Positions 11,100 to 20,202 are shown, numbered from the stretch's first letter. The stretch is 64,000 nucleotides of DNA from Sheuella amnicola (GCF_010499255.1 NZ_JAAGRN010000002.1:124001-188000), one strand, 5' to 3'. Notes: a model not told the origin generated them from the letters alone. Translations and numbers: made by a program.

Positions 11100-12017
11100 A
11101 TGTCCGCGCCGATGCGTTTTACGTCCCTCAAAAATAGTTTGATTCGTTTATCGCTAGGTGCGGCCGCTTGTTGCTTTCTGATTCCTCAAGCCCTCGCCGC
11201 CGACATCGAGATCATTGATGACAATGGCAGGGCTGTCTTGCTGAGCCAGCCTGCCAAGCGCGTCGTGACGCTCACGCCCCATGTGACCGAACTTGTTTTT
11301 GAGGCAGGCGCAGGAAGCAAAATAGTCGCAACCGTGAACGCAAGCGACTTTCCTCCCGAGGCTCGCACCCTGCCCCGTATTGGAGATGGTTTGACCCCGG
11401 ACCCGGAAAAAATCGCCGCGCTCAAACCAGACCTGATCATTGGATGGCTTCCGGATCAAACCATTTCACTGGACTCCCTGAATATTCCTGTTTTCATCAG
11501 CTCACCCCAAACGCTTGCCGACATACCCGATAGTGTCGAAACCTTTGGCGTCCTGCTGGGAACATCCGGCACGGCTCGAAATCGGGCAGATGCACTGAGA
11601 AAGAAGCTGGATTCTCTCAGCAATCGCGCATCACAGCGCCCGTTGGTTCGGGTCTTTATCCAGGCAGGTGCCGAACCCGAATATTCTCTCGGTGGCGATC
11701 ACATTCTTTCGGACGTCATTGGGTTGTGTGGTGGGGTCAATGTCTTTGGCGAGTCCTCCGCCCTCGCACCCAAAATCAGTATCGAAAGCGTGATCGCGGC
11801 AAAGCCGGACCTGATTCTGGTCGGCAAAGTGGGGGCTCCAGCGGCCCCAGCAGCCGACACGCAGTCTCTGGCATACTGGAAAGTCGCCGGATTGCCTGCT
11901 GCTCGACCCGGACATGTTTTCATGATCGATGCAGACGTGCTGTATCGACCGGGCCCTCGCCTGATCGATGCGGCCACCCGTATTTGCGACGTGATCGAAC
12001 AGGTTCGTAGCAAATAA
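11100..12017 (+). CDS. btuF: Periplasmic cobalamin-binding protein BtuF-like
   Basis: 305 aa from ATG 11100, chosen over the TTG at 11079 because CAGG lies eight bases before it. The signal peptide is residues 1 to about 33 (PQALA|ADIE). The mature chain has the helical-backbone metal-receptor fold: RVVTLTPHVTELVFEAGAG, LKPDLIIGWLPD, and a C-terminal lobe with GLCGGVNVFGES. It should deliver B12 across the periplasm. No btuC or btuD gene follows; the next gene is thiG, so the cognate permease must be elsewhere. The 36-base gap from btuB has no terminator. Confidence 0.9.
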   Translation: MSAPMRFTSLKNSLIRLSLGAAACCFLIPQALAADIEIIDDNGRAVLLSQPAKRVVTLTPHVTELVFEAGAGSKIVATVNASDFPPEARTLPRIGDGLTPDPEKIAALKPDLIIGWLPDQTISLDSLNIPVFISSPQTLADIPDSVETFGVLLGTSGTARNRADALRKKLDSLSNRASQRPLVRVFIQAGAEPEYSLGGDHILSDVIGLCGGVNVFGESSALAPKISIESVIAAKPDLILVGKVGAPAAPAADTQSLAYWKVAGLPAARPGHVFMIDADVLYRPGPRLIDAATRICDVIEQVRSK

Positions 12018-12042
12018 TCGTTTTTAGTTTTTTGAGCAAAAC

Positions 12043-12846
12043 ATGACGCAACAAGACCCCCTGATCATTGCCGGCACCCAATACAGTTCAAGACTGTTGG
12101 TTGGCACAGGTAAATACAAAGACTTTCAGCAAACGCGCGAGGCGATTGAGCAAAGCGGTGCCGAAATCGTCACCGTGGCGATTCGTCGCACAAACATCGG
12201 GCAAAACGCCAATGAGCCGAGCTTGCTCGAGTTTCTGCCGCCGTCAAACTTCACGATGCTCCCAAATACTGCAGGTTGCTACACCGCAGATGACGCTGTG
12301 CGCACACTGCGGTTGGCACGTGAACTGCTCGACGGCCACAAACTGGTCAAACTGGAAGTGCTTGGCGACCCCCAAACGCTGTTTCCTAACATGCCCGAAA
12401 CACTGGCTGCGGCAAAGACGCTTGTCGCCGAAGGCTTTGATGTCATGGTTTATTGCACGGATGATCCAATCCAGTGCCGGATGCTGGAAGATATCGGATG
12501 CGTTGCCGTTATGCCGCTTGCCTCGCTGATCGGCTCGGGCATGGGCATACTGAATCCATGGAACCTCAAACTCATCATTGATCAAGCGCGCGTGCCCGTT
12601 CTTGTCGATGCCGGAGTCGGCACGGCCTCCGATGCAGCGATAGCCATGGAGCTTGGATGCGACGGGGTGTTAATGAACACTGCGATTGCCGGCGCACAAA
12701 ATCCTGTTCTGATGGCAAGCGCAATGAAAAAAGCTGTTCAAGCCGGGCGTGAAGCATTCCTTGCCGGACGCGTACCTCGCAAGACATATCAAGGCGCGCC
12801 GAGTTCGCCAACGAGTGGCCTGATCACGCCATCCAAACCTGCTTGA
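12043..12846 (+). CDS. thiG: Thiazole synthase ThiG
   Basis: 267 aa. ThiG condenses ThiS thiocarboxylate, dehydroglycine and deoxyxylulose phosphate into the thiazole of thiamine. The Schiff-base lysine is K103 in KLEVLGD. The phosphate-binding end ([31 protein letters not shown]) is intact. It starts 25 bases after btuF with no terminator or obvious promoter between. The carrier ThiS is usually encoded next to ThiG but is not seen here; moeB at 43689 is a possible ThiF/MoeB-type activator. No TPP riboswitch precedes it. Confidence 0.97.
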   Translation: MTQQDPLIIAGTQYSSRLLVGTGKYKDFQQTREAIEQSGAEIVTVAIRRTNIGQNANEPSLLEFLPPSNFTMLPNTAGCYTADDAVRTLRLARELLDGHKLVKLEVLGDPQTLFPNMPETLAAAKTLVAEGFDVMVYCTDDPIQCRMLEDIGCVAVMPLASLIGSGMGILNPWNLKLIIDQARVPVLVDAGVGTASDAAIAMELGCDGVLMNTAIAGAQNPVLMASAMKKAVQAGREAFLAGRVPRKTYQGAPSSPTSGLITPSKPA

Positions 12847-12854
12847 ATTCCTGT

Positions 12855-13709
12855 ATGACAAGTACCGATACTAAAAAAACTTCCATACCAAACACTCTGA
12901 CCATCGCCGGCATGGATCCTTCCGGCGGGGCCGGGATTTTGGCGGATGTAAAAACGATGAGTGCGCTCGGTACCTATGCATGCGCGGTGGTCGCTGCACT
13001 GACTGCCCAAAATACGGTCGCGGTCACTGATATTGCACCTGTCAACCCTCAATTCGTTCGTCAGCAGATAGATACCCTCTTTGCCGATGTCATGATTGAC
13101 GCAGTCAAAATCGGCATGCTTGGTCAGACCGGCGTCATTGAAGTCGTTGCTGATCGGCTCGGACACTACGCCCCACGACATATTGTCCTGGACCCGGTTA
13201 TGGTCGCCAAAAGCGGTGACCTGCTGCTCGAACAGAAGGCAGTCGGCGCACTGCGTGATCAGCTTCTTGCTCAAGCAACATTGCTCACTCCAAACTTGCC
13301 TGAAGCCGGTGTCCTACTAGAAATGCGCCAAGTCGAAACAGTCAAGGAAATGCGCCGTGTCGCAGAGCGCCTTCGCGAGATGATGAGCCATCAAGGCCAG
13401 CGATGGGTACTGGTCAAAGGCGGCCATCTTCCGGGCAACGAAACTATCGATCTTTTGCACGATGGGGACAGAATGATCGAATTGCCCGGGCATAGAATTC
13501 AAACTCGCAATACGCACGGGACCGGCTGTACATTGTCGGCAGCACTTGCTGCCCTGCTGGTGCGCACTTCGGACGTACCTCATGCGGCAAAGTTAGCAAA
13601 AGAATATTTAGTCGGTGCTATCGCCCACGCAGATATGCTTGCAGTAGGCCGTGGGCACGGCCCTTTGCACCACTTCTTTCACTTGTGGAAGCAATCCCCC
13701 TTACAATAA
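12855..13709 (+). CDS. thiD: Hydroxymethylpyrimidine/phosphomethylpyrimidine kinase ThiD
   Basis: 284 aa, ribokinase fold. It phosphorylates the ThiC product HMP-P to HMP-PP in the cytosol. Diagnostic segments are TIAGMDPSGGAGILADVKTM at the N-terminus (substrate pocket), DPVMVAKSG, and the ATP/anion hole THGTGCTLSAA near the C-terminus. The ATG at 12855 is eight bases after the thiG stop; a TTG at 12843 overlapping that stop would add four residues. A fused ThiE domain, seen in some species, is absent. Confidence 0.96.
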   Translation: MTSTDTKKTSIPNTLTIAGMDPSGGAGILADVKTMSALGTYACAVVAALTAQNTVAVTDIAPVNPQFVRQQIDTLFADVMIDAVKIGMLGQTGVIEVVADRLGHYAPRHIVLDPVMVAKSGDLLLEQKAVGALRDQLLAQATLLTPNLPEAGVLLEMRQVETVKEMRRVAERLREMMSHQGQRWVLVKGGHLPGNETIDLLHDGDRMIELPGHRIQTRNTHGTGCTLSAALAALLVRTSDVPHAAKLAKEYLVGAIAHADMLAVGRGHGPLHHFFHLWKQSPLQ

Positions 13710-13715
13710 GGGTTT
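13698..13715 (+). terminator. Weak terminator-like hairpin on the thiD stop codon
   Basis: CCCTTA (13698-13703), loop CAA, TAAGGG (13707-13712), then TTT. The thiD TAA lies within the 3' arm. Six base pairs and three U residues make this at best partial, so pcm may still be co-transcribed. Confidence 0.4.
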
Positions 13716-13742
13716 GCCTCAATCCAAATCTTGTACCGGCTC

Positions 13743-14423
13743 ATGAACGCATCAAACTTGCCCAAAATCGAAATCGCCCGCTTCAACATGATCGAGCAAC
13801 AAATCCGACCTTGGGATGTTTATGACGCCAGGGTCCTTGAAGCGTTGACGCAAGTTCGTCGCGAACAGTTTGTTCCTTCCGCTTATCGGGCGCTGGCATT
13901 TGTAGATATGGAAATTCCGCTGATTGTTCAATCCGCGGACACGAATCAAACAATGCTTTCCCCCAAGATGGAAGCGCGTCTTGCGCAAATGTTGCTTCTC
14001 AAGCCTGATGACTGCGTACTGGAAGTTGGAACCGGCTCGGGTTACCAGGCAGCCATGCTTGCCTACCTTGCCCGGGAAGTGACATCAATCGAAATCGATC
14101 CCAGGCTGGTTGCCTTTGCTCAACAAAATTTGCATCAAGCACAGATCAAAAATGTACATATCGAGACTGGTGATGCCAGCAATGGTTGGGGCACCACTGA
14201 ATACGATGCCATTTTGGTAACAGGTTCGGTACCAGCCATTCCTGATACCCTGAAGTATCAATTGCGTGTTGGTGGGCGCATGATCGTCATCGTCGGTCAA
14301 GCACCTGCCATGACTGTTTATCGCATTACGCGCACCACGGCAGCCAGCTTTGAAACCACTCCCTTGTTCGAAACGGTGATCAAACCATTAACGGGTCCGA
14401 TTGTCTCACTCTTCAAGTTCTAA
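13743..14423 (+). CDS. pcm: Protein-L-isoaspartate O-methyltransferase family protein
   Basis: 226 aa from ATG 13743. The PCMT fold is shown by IEQQIRPWDVYDARVLEALTQVRREQFVP at the N-terminus and the AdoMet motif LEVGTGSGYQAAMLAYL, followed by VTSIEIDPRL. These enzymes methylate isoaspartyl residues so that damaged proteins can be repaired. The N-terminus resembles the Burkholderiales subfamily annotated as Pcm but differing from the E. coli enzyme around the substrate loop, so substrate specificity is unproven. Its stop overlaps that of rfaE2 by four bases tail-to-tail. Confidence 0.83.
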   Translation: MNASNLPKIEIARFNMIEQQIRPWDVYDARVLEALTQVRREQFVPSAYRALAFVDMEIPLIVQSADTNQTMLSPKMEARLAQMLLLKPDDCVLEVGTGSGYQAAMLAYLAREVTSIEIDPRLVAFAQQNLHQAQIKNVHIETGDASNGWGTTEYDAILVTGSVPAIPDTLKYQLRVGGRMIVIVGQAPAMTVYRITRTTAASFETTPLFETVIKPLTGPIVSLFKF

Positions 14424-14908
14424 GAGGCTTGCCGGATCTTTGTCACCAATGCAGTCGTAGACCGCGCAAATTCGAACGGTATTGCAACCGCCCGACCGCC
14501 CCATGATTCGACAAGTCGCGTCTCGGGTAATTTGGTCATATCGTAATCACCACCCTTAACGATCAAATCGGGACGAAGTTGTGCGATCAACTCGTAGGGT
14601 GTGTCCTCTTCAAAAATCGTCACCGCAGTGACACACTCCAAGGCGGCTAGCAACGCGGCCCGATCCTGAGCTTGATTCAGGGGCCGATCAGGACCTTTAC
14701 CCAGACGTTTTGCAGACGCATCAGAATTAACGGCAACAACCAGTGCACCTCCAAGCTGGGCGGCGCAATCAAGATAGGTCACATGGCCCCGGTGCAAAAT
14801 GTCGAAAACACCGTTGGTGAAAACAATTGGTCCAGGCCACACTCGTGATGCGATTTTTGTCGCACACTCTTGCGGCGTCAGGATTTTGCTTTCGAATCTG
14901 GCTTTCAT
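14420..14908 (-). CDS. rfaE2: D-glycero-beta-D-manno-heptose 1-phosphate adenylyltransferase
   Basis: 162 aa from ATG 14908 (AAGAAGAA just upstream). This is the stand-alone nucleotidyltransferase half of HldE, with FTNGVFDILHRGH at 30-42 (GxFDxxHxGH) and LIVKGGDYDMTKLPE. It forms ADP-heptose precursor for LPS inner core. The kinase half (RfaE1) is not in this window. It lies 23 bases after the ferritin-like gene on the same strand and is probably the last gene of the ubi-region transcript. The SIS isomerase at 42323 could act in the same pathway. Confidence 0.93.
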   Translation of the reverse strand: MKARFESKILTPQECATKIASRVWPGPIVFTNGVFDILHRGHVTYLDCAAQLGGALVVAVNSDASAKRLGKGPDRPLNQAQDRAALLAALECVTAVTIFEEDTPYELIAQLRPDLIVKGGDYDMTKLPETRLVESWGGRAVAIPFEFARSTTALVTKIRQAS

Positions 14909-14931
14909 TTCTTCTTGTTGCCCGTGGAAAA

Positions 14932-15819
14932 TCAGGCGCCAGGGACGATTAATGGACTTGGGGCGAGCACAACTCCGGTTGCAGAGCGAATCAAGTCTTT
15001 GCGATAGCGGTTTAGGTCCTGAACCGTTTTGAACGAATGGTCCAGCAATAACGACATATTGTGAAGAATACGCGTTGAAACTTTTCCCTCCCAAACCTTA
15101 TCGAACAGAATCTGTGTATCCAGCCACCGCTCAAGCCAACCCGGCTCCGGCAATTTCGACTGGACGGTATCTTCTGGAAACATATCTTTGTTGACGTGAA
15201 GATTGGTCGGATGAAGGGCTTGCGGGGTGCGATGCGCCGAGGCCATCAACACACCGATTTTGGCGAAAGCGAGCCGGGCCTGCTCGCCAATCGCTTGACC
15301 GCGCTGAGTCAGCGCACGTTTCATATATCGTAAATATGCGCCAGCATGGCGCGCTTCGTCTTGAGAAATGATTTTATAAATTGCCTTGATCACCGGCTCG
15401 GTATGCCAATCCGCCGCGCAGCGATACCAATGATTCAAACGCACCTCACCACAGAAGTGCAGCATTAATGTTTCTAGTGGAGGGGCAGGATCAAAATCGA
15501 AACGCACCTTATGCAACTCTTCTTCCGTTGGCATAAGATCAGGCGCAAACCTTCTAAGGTATTCGATCAAAACAAGCGAGTGTTTTTGCTCTTCAAAAAA
15601 CCAGACGGACATAAAGGCCGAAAAATCGCTGTCATCACGATTGTCTCGCAGAAACATCTCCGTTGCGGGTAACGCGGCCCATTCGGTGATCGCATTCATC
15701 TTAATTGTTTGAGCCTGTTCATCGCTAAGCTTGCTGCGATCGAAATCCTGCCATGGAATATCTGTATCCATATTCCAGCGCACCGACTCCATCGATTTGA
15801 ACAATTCTGTGTAGAGCAT
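14932..15819 (-). CDS. Ferritin-like di-iron protein, acyl-ACP desaturase-like fold, unknown substrate
   Basis: 295 aa from ATG 15819 (AGG nine bases upstream). The chain is almost entirely helical and shows two EX2H motifs, E77-x-x-H80 (FFEEQKH) and E155-x-x-H158 (QDEARH), plus E125 in FCGEVRLNHW and acidic residues E46/E54 in the first helix. E, EX2H, E, EX2H is the ligand pattern of carboxylate-bridged di-iron four-helix bundles such as acyl-ACP desaturases and R2-like oxidases. There is no signal peptide or membrane span. It starts 29 bases after ubiB, in the ubi operon, so an oxidative step or redox role linked to quinone or lipid metabolism is conceivable. The function is not known to me. 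Confidence 0.8.
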   Translation of the reverse strand: MLYTELFKSMESVRWNMDTDIPWQDFDRSKLSDEQAQTIKMNAITEWAALPATEMFLRDNRDDSDFSAFMSVWFFEEQKHSLVLIEYLRRFAPDLMPTEEELHKVRFDFDPAPPLETLMLHFCGEVRLNHWYRCAADWHTEPVIKAIYKIISQDEARHAGAYLRYMKRALTQRGQAIGEQARLAFAKIGVLMASAHRTPQALHPTNLHVNKDMFPEDTVQSKLPEPGWLERWLDTQILFDKVWEGKVSTRILHNMSLLLDHSFKTVQDLNRYRKDLIRSATGVVLAPSPLIVPGA

Positions 15820-15848
15820 AAATATTGACCTGAGAGATTGAGGCGGAT

Positions 15849-17402
15849 TTAGCGTATCAAAGCCCAAATTGCGACCGCTAACGCTACGGCTGCCACGCCG
15901 GTTACTGCCATTAACAAACGATTACCCTGCTCCCGCGCGACACGCATGCGTTGCAGCTCGGAAAGCACTTGTCCTGATACATCGGGACGACTTAACTGCG
16001 AATGAATCAGTCTTGGCATCTCGGGCAACCATTGCGCCCATTGCCCGGCTTCTTGAGCAATCTTTTGACGAAGCCCCCTTAAACCTACCCGCTCATGCAT
16101 CCAGTTTTCGAGGTAAGGCTTCGCAGTTTTCCACAAGTCTAACTGTGGATCAAGTTGCCGTCCTAATCCTTCGACATTCAGAAGGGTCTTTTGAAGCAAT
16201 ACCAATTGAGGCTGAATCTCGACATTAAAACGGCGAGATGTCTGAAACAATCTCAAAAGCACCTGTCCGAGTGAAATTTCTGCCAAAGGACGATCGAAAT
16301 AGGGCTCACAGACAGATCTGACAGCGCCTTCAAGCTCCTCTTCCCGCGTAGTGGGAGGTACCCAACCGGACTCGATATGCAATCGCGCCACTCGACGATA
16401 GTCCCGCTGGAAAAATGCCAGAAAATTTTGTGCCAAGTAATTCTTGTCAAATTCGGACAACGAACCAACTATACCGAAATCAAGGGCGATATAGCGCCCA
16501 AGCGTCTGGGGTTGATCGGACACATAGATATTGCCCGGATGCATGTCCGCATGAAAAAACCCGTCAGTAAATACCTGAGTAAAGAAAATCTCGACACCCG
16601 TTCGAGCCAGTGTAGGAATGTCGACCCCCGCAGCACGCAAACGATCGATTTGTCCAACCGGGATGCCGTACATCCGCTCCATGGTGAAAACCGTGCGGGC
16701 GCAGTAATCCCACATCACTTCAGGAACAGCGAGCAAATGTTCTCGACCACTTGCAGCGTCGAAGTTGCGGCGTAATTGACTGCAATTTGCCGCTTCTCTC
16801 AATAAATCCAGTTCATCATGCAGATGCTTGTCGAATTCGCCCACGACTTCCCGCGGCTTAAGACGACGCCCGTCCGGAGCCAGTCGTTCAATGAGTGCCG
16901 CAAGCGCACGCATTAACGAAAGGTCCTTATCGATTACCTCCAGAATGGCCGGACGCAATACTTTGACAGCGACATGGCGACCATCATGAAGCACGGCAAA
17001 GTGAACCTGAGCGACAGAGGCCGATGCAACCGGCTTTGATTCAAATTCTGCGAACAACTCGGAAGGATGCCGACCGAGTGCCTCCTTTATGCAGGCTGCT
17101 GCGATTTCCGAAGGAAAAGGGGCAACGCGGTCCTGTAACAGCGTCAGTTCGTTGGCAATGTCAGGAGGTATGAGATCTCGCCGGGTTGAAAGCACTTGTC
17201 CGAACTTGACAAATATCGGCCCCAGGGATTCCAGGGCAAGTCGTAGTCTCTCCCCTCGTGGCGTAACGGGTCGCGAGCCCAAGCGAACCAGCCAGAGCAA
17301 TCGAAAAGCGATAGGGTGATTGATGCCGGACAGCACAAGTTCATCCAGACGGTATTTCCAGACGACGCGAGCGATACGCCATAAGCGCGGCAGTGAAATC
17401 AT
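15849..17402 (-). CDS. ubiB: Ubiquinone biosynthesis regulatory protein kinase-like UbiB
   Basis: 517 aa. This is an ABC1/ADCK-type atypical kinase. The signature [21 protein letters not shown] (KxGQ motif) is at about 50-70, the Ala-rich nucleotide loop follows ([10 protein letters not shown]), and the catalytic-type [11 protein letters not shown] and [10 protein letters not shown] segments lie near 290-320. A hydrophobic C-terminal helix ([20 protein letters not shown]) anchors it to the membrane. UbiB supports ubiquinone synthesis, probably by extracting or handling hydrophobic intermediates. Its ATG overlaps the ubiJ stop (ATGA). Confidence 0.96.
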   Translation of the reverse strand: MISLPRLWRIARVVWKYRLDELVLSGINHPIAFRLLWLVRLGSRPVTPRGERLRLALESLGPIFVKFGQVLSTRRDLIPPDIANELTLLQDRVAPFPSEIAAACIKEALGRHPSELFAEFESKPVASASVAQVHFAVLHDGRHVAVKVLRPAILEVIDKDLSLMRALAALIERLAPDGRRLKPREVVGEFDKHLHDELDLLREAANCSQLRRNFDAASGREHLLAVPEVMWDYCARTVFTMERMYGIPVGQIDRLRAAGVDIPTLARTGVEIFFTQVFTDGFFHADMHPGNIYVSDQPQTLGRYIALDFGIVGSLSEFDKNYLAQNFLAFFQRDYRRVARLHIESGWVPPTTREEELEGAVRSVCEPYFDRPLAEISLGQVLLRLFQTSRRFNVEIQPQLVLLQKTLLNVEGLGRQLDPQLDLWKTAKPYLENWMHERVGLRGLRQKIAQEAGQWAQWLPEMPRLIHSQLSRPDVSGQVLSELQRMRVAREQGNRLLMAVTGVAAVALAVAIWALIR

Positions 17403-18067
17403 GCCTTGAACCCCTTGCCCTTGCGTTGATTTAGTCGCTGAATTCTGGCGGCAAGCGTGGCCTGTTTTGCCTCAAGCGCATTGAGCAATTGGCTCATGCG
17501 CTCTTGACTCGAAATATGCATCAGCATCGCTGGGCGTCCCAATAAAGCATTGGTTTCCTCGGAAAGGTATTCGGCGGTATTGCGCGCCAGACTCTGAGAT
17601 CCGCTAGCGAGTGTGCTGAACAATCCCTTTACGCCTCTGACGATGCGTCCTGCCGGCAAGTCACCCACCCAATGTGCGAGGGCATCTTCGGGATCGGGCC
17701 GCAAATCACGCGCAAGATCGGACACAACCTGCGCCAGAGCGGCTTGCCCGGAGATATGGACAAGCTCGGCGACATCCTGACGATCATGAGGATCAAACAG
17801 CCTTGAAATCGTTATTTTTGAAGGATCAATTTCTAGCACGACATCCGGCACAATGGCATCATCGGATTGCTCCAGTTGACCGTTTGCATCAATTGTCATT
17901 GACACTGCGAATCCGCTCAAACTGACTTTGACAGTTTTGCCGGCATGTCGCGCCAATCGCTGAGCCGCCCAAGGCTGCTGTGTTGTGAGCAGATTTAAAC
18001 TTGCGGCGATCAACCGAACAGGATGTGGCACACCCGATGTCAAGGCTGGAAACTTAAAAGAGCGCAC
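17399..18067 (-). CDS. ubiJ: Ubiquinone biosynthesis accessory factor UbiJ (SCP2 domain)
   Basis: 222 aa. The N-terminal SCP2 sterol-carrier fold (about 20-115) binds the lipid tail of ubiquinone intermediates and scaffolds the Ubi complex in the cytosol. The C-terminal half is helical with a coiled-coil end ([27 protein letters not shown]), as in UbiJ of other proteobacteria. The start is GTG at 18067, without an evident RBS. It overlaps ubiB by four bases. A strong hairpin (18160-18188) separates it from the Tim44-domain gene, so ubiJ-ubiB-ferritin-like-rfaE2 probably has its own promoter in 18068-18159. Confidence 0.92.
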   Translation of the reverse strand: MRSFKFPALTSGVPHPVRLIAASLNLLTTQQPWAAQRLARHAGKTVKVSLSGFAVSMTIDANGQLEQSDDAIVPDVVLEIDPSKITISRLFDPHDRQDVAELVHISGQAALAQVVSDLARDLRPDPEDALAHWVGDLPAGRIVRGVKGLFSTLASGSQSLARNTAEYLSEETNALLGRPAMLMHISSQERMSQLLNALEAKQATLAARIQRLNQRKGKGFKA

Positions 18068-18159
18068 GTGGGAAAATTCGAATCGGAGATTAATAGGGCT
18101 AATACGGTAGTTTAACTGCGGAATGTGACGATTTTTAATTAAAACGAACCATCAGACAC

Positions 18160-18188
18160 GGAAACGCCCGCTTTGTGCGGGCGTTTCC
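18160..18188 (-). terminator. Hairpin terminator after the Tim44-domain gene
   Basis: GGAAACGCCCGC (18160-18171) and GCGGGCGTTTCC (18177-18188) form a 12-bp stem with loop TTTGT. It sits 20 bases beyond the stop of the gene ending at 18209. The 3' arm contains the run of U residues, with none after it, so termination strength is uncertain and it could work in both directions. Confidence 0.65.
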
Positions 18189-18208
18189 ATTTGGCCATTA
18201 AAAATTAT

Positions 18209-19165
18209 TTAACTAGCGTGTTCCACCGGAATCTGCTGGATACCAGCCAGCAACCATCCACCTTGCTCCGGTTTAAACAGATTCCAAACTTCTTCGAAGC
18301 GGAATGCTTCAGCACCAACCTGTTCGCGCAGCATGCCCGAGAATCGTACGCTAGCAAGATGACCATCCGTAACCTTCTCGATTCCCAGCAACTCGGCATT
18401 CAGCATCACCACTTCGGTGTGGTTTTCGCCGTTGCGACCCGCCAACTGAGGTTGAAGCTCTTTGGCCAAATCATCGGTCAGGAAGTTACGCAATTGGCTC
18501 ACATCGCCGCTGTCCCAAATTTTTTGAATGGCAACAAACTGCTGCTTTGCCTCTTGCAGAAAACGCGGCGTATCGAAATCGGAAGGAATAAACCAGCTCG
18601 CCTCAGAATGGGCGAATGTGCCTGAACCGATCGGTGCTGCTGCCGACGAGGCCTGAGGCGCTGTGTAAGCAGGTGCTGCGGACTCACGCAACATACCCGT
18701 ATCCTGAGGAGCGCCGGCTGAACCCGCTGCCTGATAAGCAGGACGCGAAGCACCGCCACGCAACATCCGAATCACGAACATTACGCCGAACACGACAACG
18801 GCAGCCAATAATGCCATCACGAGAAAATCGGCTACAGCACCCGACATGCCGAAGTGCGATAACAATGCAGCAATTCCCAAGCCGGCTGCTATACCGGCCA
18901 GAGGACCCAGCCAGCGGGAAGCGCCGGAAGGTTTGGGAGTCGCCGCAGCAGGCGCAGCAGCTGCAGGTGCTGCTGCTGGCTTAGCAGGCGTAGCCGTCGA
19001 GGTTGTAGCAGGCGCAGTCTTTTTCGTGACATTGGAAGACTGTCGCCCAGAGCTTGAACCACCTCCGACTCGGGCAGCATCGGCATCCAGCGGTATAACC
19101 GTCATGGCAGCGCCACCGGTCACTATCAGTGCGGCAACAAGAAAACGGGATAGATAACGAGACAT
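18209..19165 (-). CDS. Tim44-like domain-containing membrane/exported protein
   Basis: 318 aa. The N-terminal signal sequence is followed by a Gly/Ser then Ala/Pro-rich linker (about 30-85), two adjacent hydrophobic segments (about 85-140), a second low-complexity Ala/Ser stretch, and a C-terminal Tim44-like domain (about 185-318; HSEASWFIPSDFDTPRFLQEAKQQFVAIQKIWDSGD). This architecture is conserved between ubiE and ubiJ in many Burkholderiales. Tim44 folds bind lipid or protein surfaces, so a role in the membrane ubiquinone complex is possible but unproven. Confidence 0.88.
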   Translation of the reverse strand: MSRYLSRFLVAALIVTGGAAMTVIPLDADAARVGGGSSSGRQSSNVTKKTAPATTSTATPAKPAAAPAAAAPAAATPKPSGASRWLGPLAGIAAGLGIAALLSHFGMSGAVADFLVMALLAAVVVFGVMFVIRMLRGGASRPAYQAAGSAGAPQDTGMLRESAAPAYTAPQASSAAAPIGSGTFAHSEASWFIPSDFDTPRFLQEAKQQFVAIQKIWDSGDVSQLRNFLTDDLAKELQPQLAGRNGENHTEVVMLNAELLGIEKVTDGHLASVRFSGMLREQVGAEAFRFEEVWNLFKPEQGGWLLAGIQQIPVEHAS

Positions 19166-19336
19166 GTCGTGCTCCTAAGCGAAAGTTCGCTTTGTGAATA
19201 AGAGGCCAGTACCACTCAATCTGACTGGAAGCTGAATCTTACTGAAAGCTGAACAAGATTGAAAGAAGTAGATTCAACTTATTTCAAATAGTTCAAAAAA
19301 ACGACAGTCCCTAAAAATAACAGGGCAAATGACTGC

Positions 19337-20077
19337 TCAAGACAGTTTGACGCCTTCGTGCAGGGCCGTCAGCCCGGCAGAAAGATTGAAATATTGCACA
19401 CGTTCAAGCCCAGCCTGAGTAAGCATGCCCTTCAAAGTCTCCTGATCCGGATGCATTCGGATGGATTCCGCCAAATATCTGTAGCTGTCGGCATCTCCAG
19501 CGACTTTTTTCCCAAGCCAGGGTAATACCTTAAACGAGTACCAGTCATACGCCGGCGCAAGGGGCTTGGCAATTTTGGAAAACTCCAGAACAAGTAATTT
19601 TCCGCCCGGCTTAAGGACTCGCGCCATTTCCGCTAGCGCTCGATCTTTATGAGTCATGTTTCTTAAGCCAAAGGCTACGGATACACGATCAAAATAATTG
19701 TCAGGAAAGGGCAAAAACTCGGCATCGCACACAGCGGCGGGAGTAAGCACACCTTCGTCCAGAAGGCGATCACGCCCCACGGTCAACATCGAACTATTGA
19801 TGTCCGTCAGCCAAACCTCGCCCGTGGCGCCTGCCTGGCGGGCAAAAGCGCGCGCCAAATCCCCAGTTCCTCCGGCGATATCCAAAACCTTCATGCCGGG
19901 TCGCACAGCGGCACGCCCGATTGTGAAATGTTTCCAAACCCGGTGCAAACCGGCTGACATCAAATCATTCATGACGTCGTAACGTTCAGCCACGGAGTGA
20001 AATACCTGGGCCACTTTGCCGGCTTTTTCGGATTCGGCAACAGTCTGGTAGCCAAAATGTGTGTTTTTATCGGACAT
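19337..20077 (-). CDS. ubiE: Ubiquinone/menaquinone biosynthesis C-methyltransferase UbiE
   Basis: 246 aa. The class I AdoMet methyltransferase motif [18 protein letters not shown] is at about 64-81, the family markers [12 protein letters not shown](M)THK and [14 protein letters not shown] are present, and the chain ends with the typical GVKLS. UbiE methylates C2 of the benzoquinol ring. The N-terminus THFGYQTV...[25 protein letters not shown] is canonical. It opens the minus-strand ubi block. The 170-base gap to the Tim44 gene holds no gene, only A+T-rich sequence that probably includes that gene's promoter. Confidence 0.97.
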   Translation of the reverse strand: MSDKNTHFGYQTVAESEKAGKVAQVFHSVAERYDVMNDLMSAGLHRVWKHFTIGRAAVRPGMKVLDIAGGTGDLARAFARQAGATGEVWLTDINSSMLTVGRDRLLDEGVLTPAAVCDAEFLPFPDNYFDRVSVAFGLRNMTHKDRALAEMARVLKPGGKLLVLEFSKIAKPLAPAYDWYSFKVLPWLGKKVAGDADSYRYLAESIRMHPDQETLKGMLTQAGLERVQYFNLSAGLTALHEGVKLS

Positions 20078-20168
20078 TGAACTTATCCAGAAACTTAACG
20101 TGTGTAATGCCCTCCATTATCGCAGTTAGTTTGCGATGCGGCTTTCAAGACCCTTGGATTTCAGCAAA

Positions 20169-20202
20169 GTGTCATAAACATGACACATTCGCGCCATATG
20201 AT
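20169..20202 (+). promoter_or_regulatory. Pho box and -10 element of the phoB promoter
   Basis: GTGTCAT-AAAC-ATGACAC (20169-20186) is a perfect inverted repeat and also fits the PhoB tandem-repeat consensus: the first heptamer matches CTGTCAT at 6 of 7 positions and the spacing is four bases. A -10 hexamer TATGAT (20197-20202) starts ten bases later, exactly the spacing of PhoB-activated promoters that lack a -35. This implies positive autoregulation of phoBR under phosphate limitation. Confidence 0.68.

Noticed and set aside
12018-12042. Possible TPP riboswitch or terminator between btuF and thiG
   Set aside because: The gap is only 25 bases and has T-runs without a stem; far too short for an aptamer.
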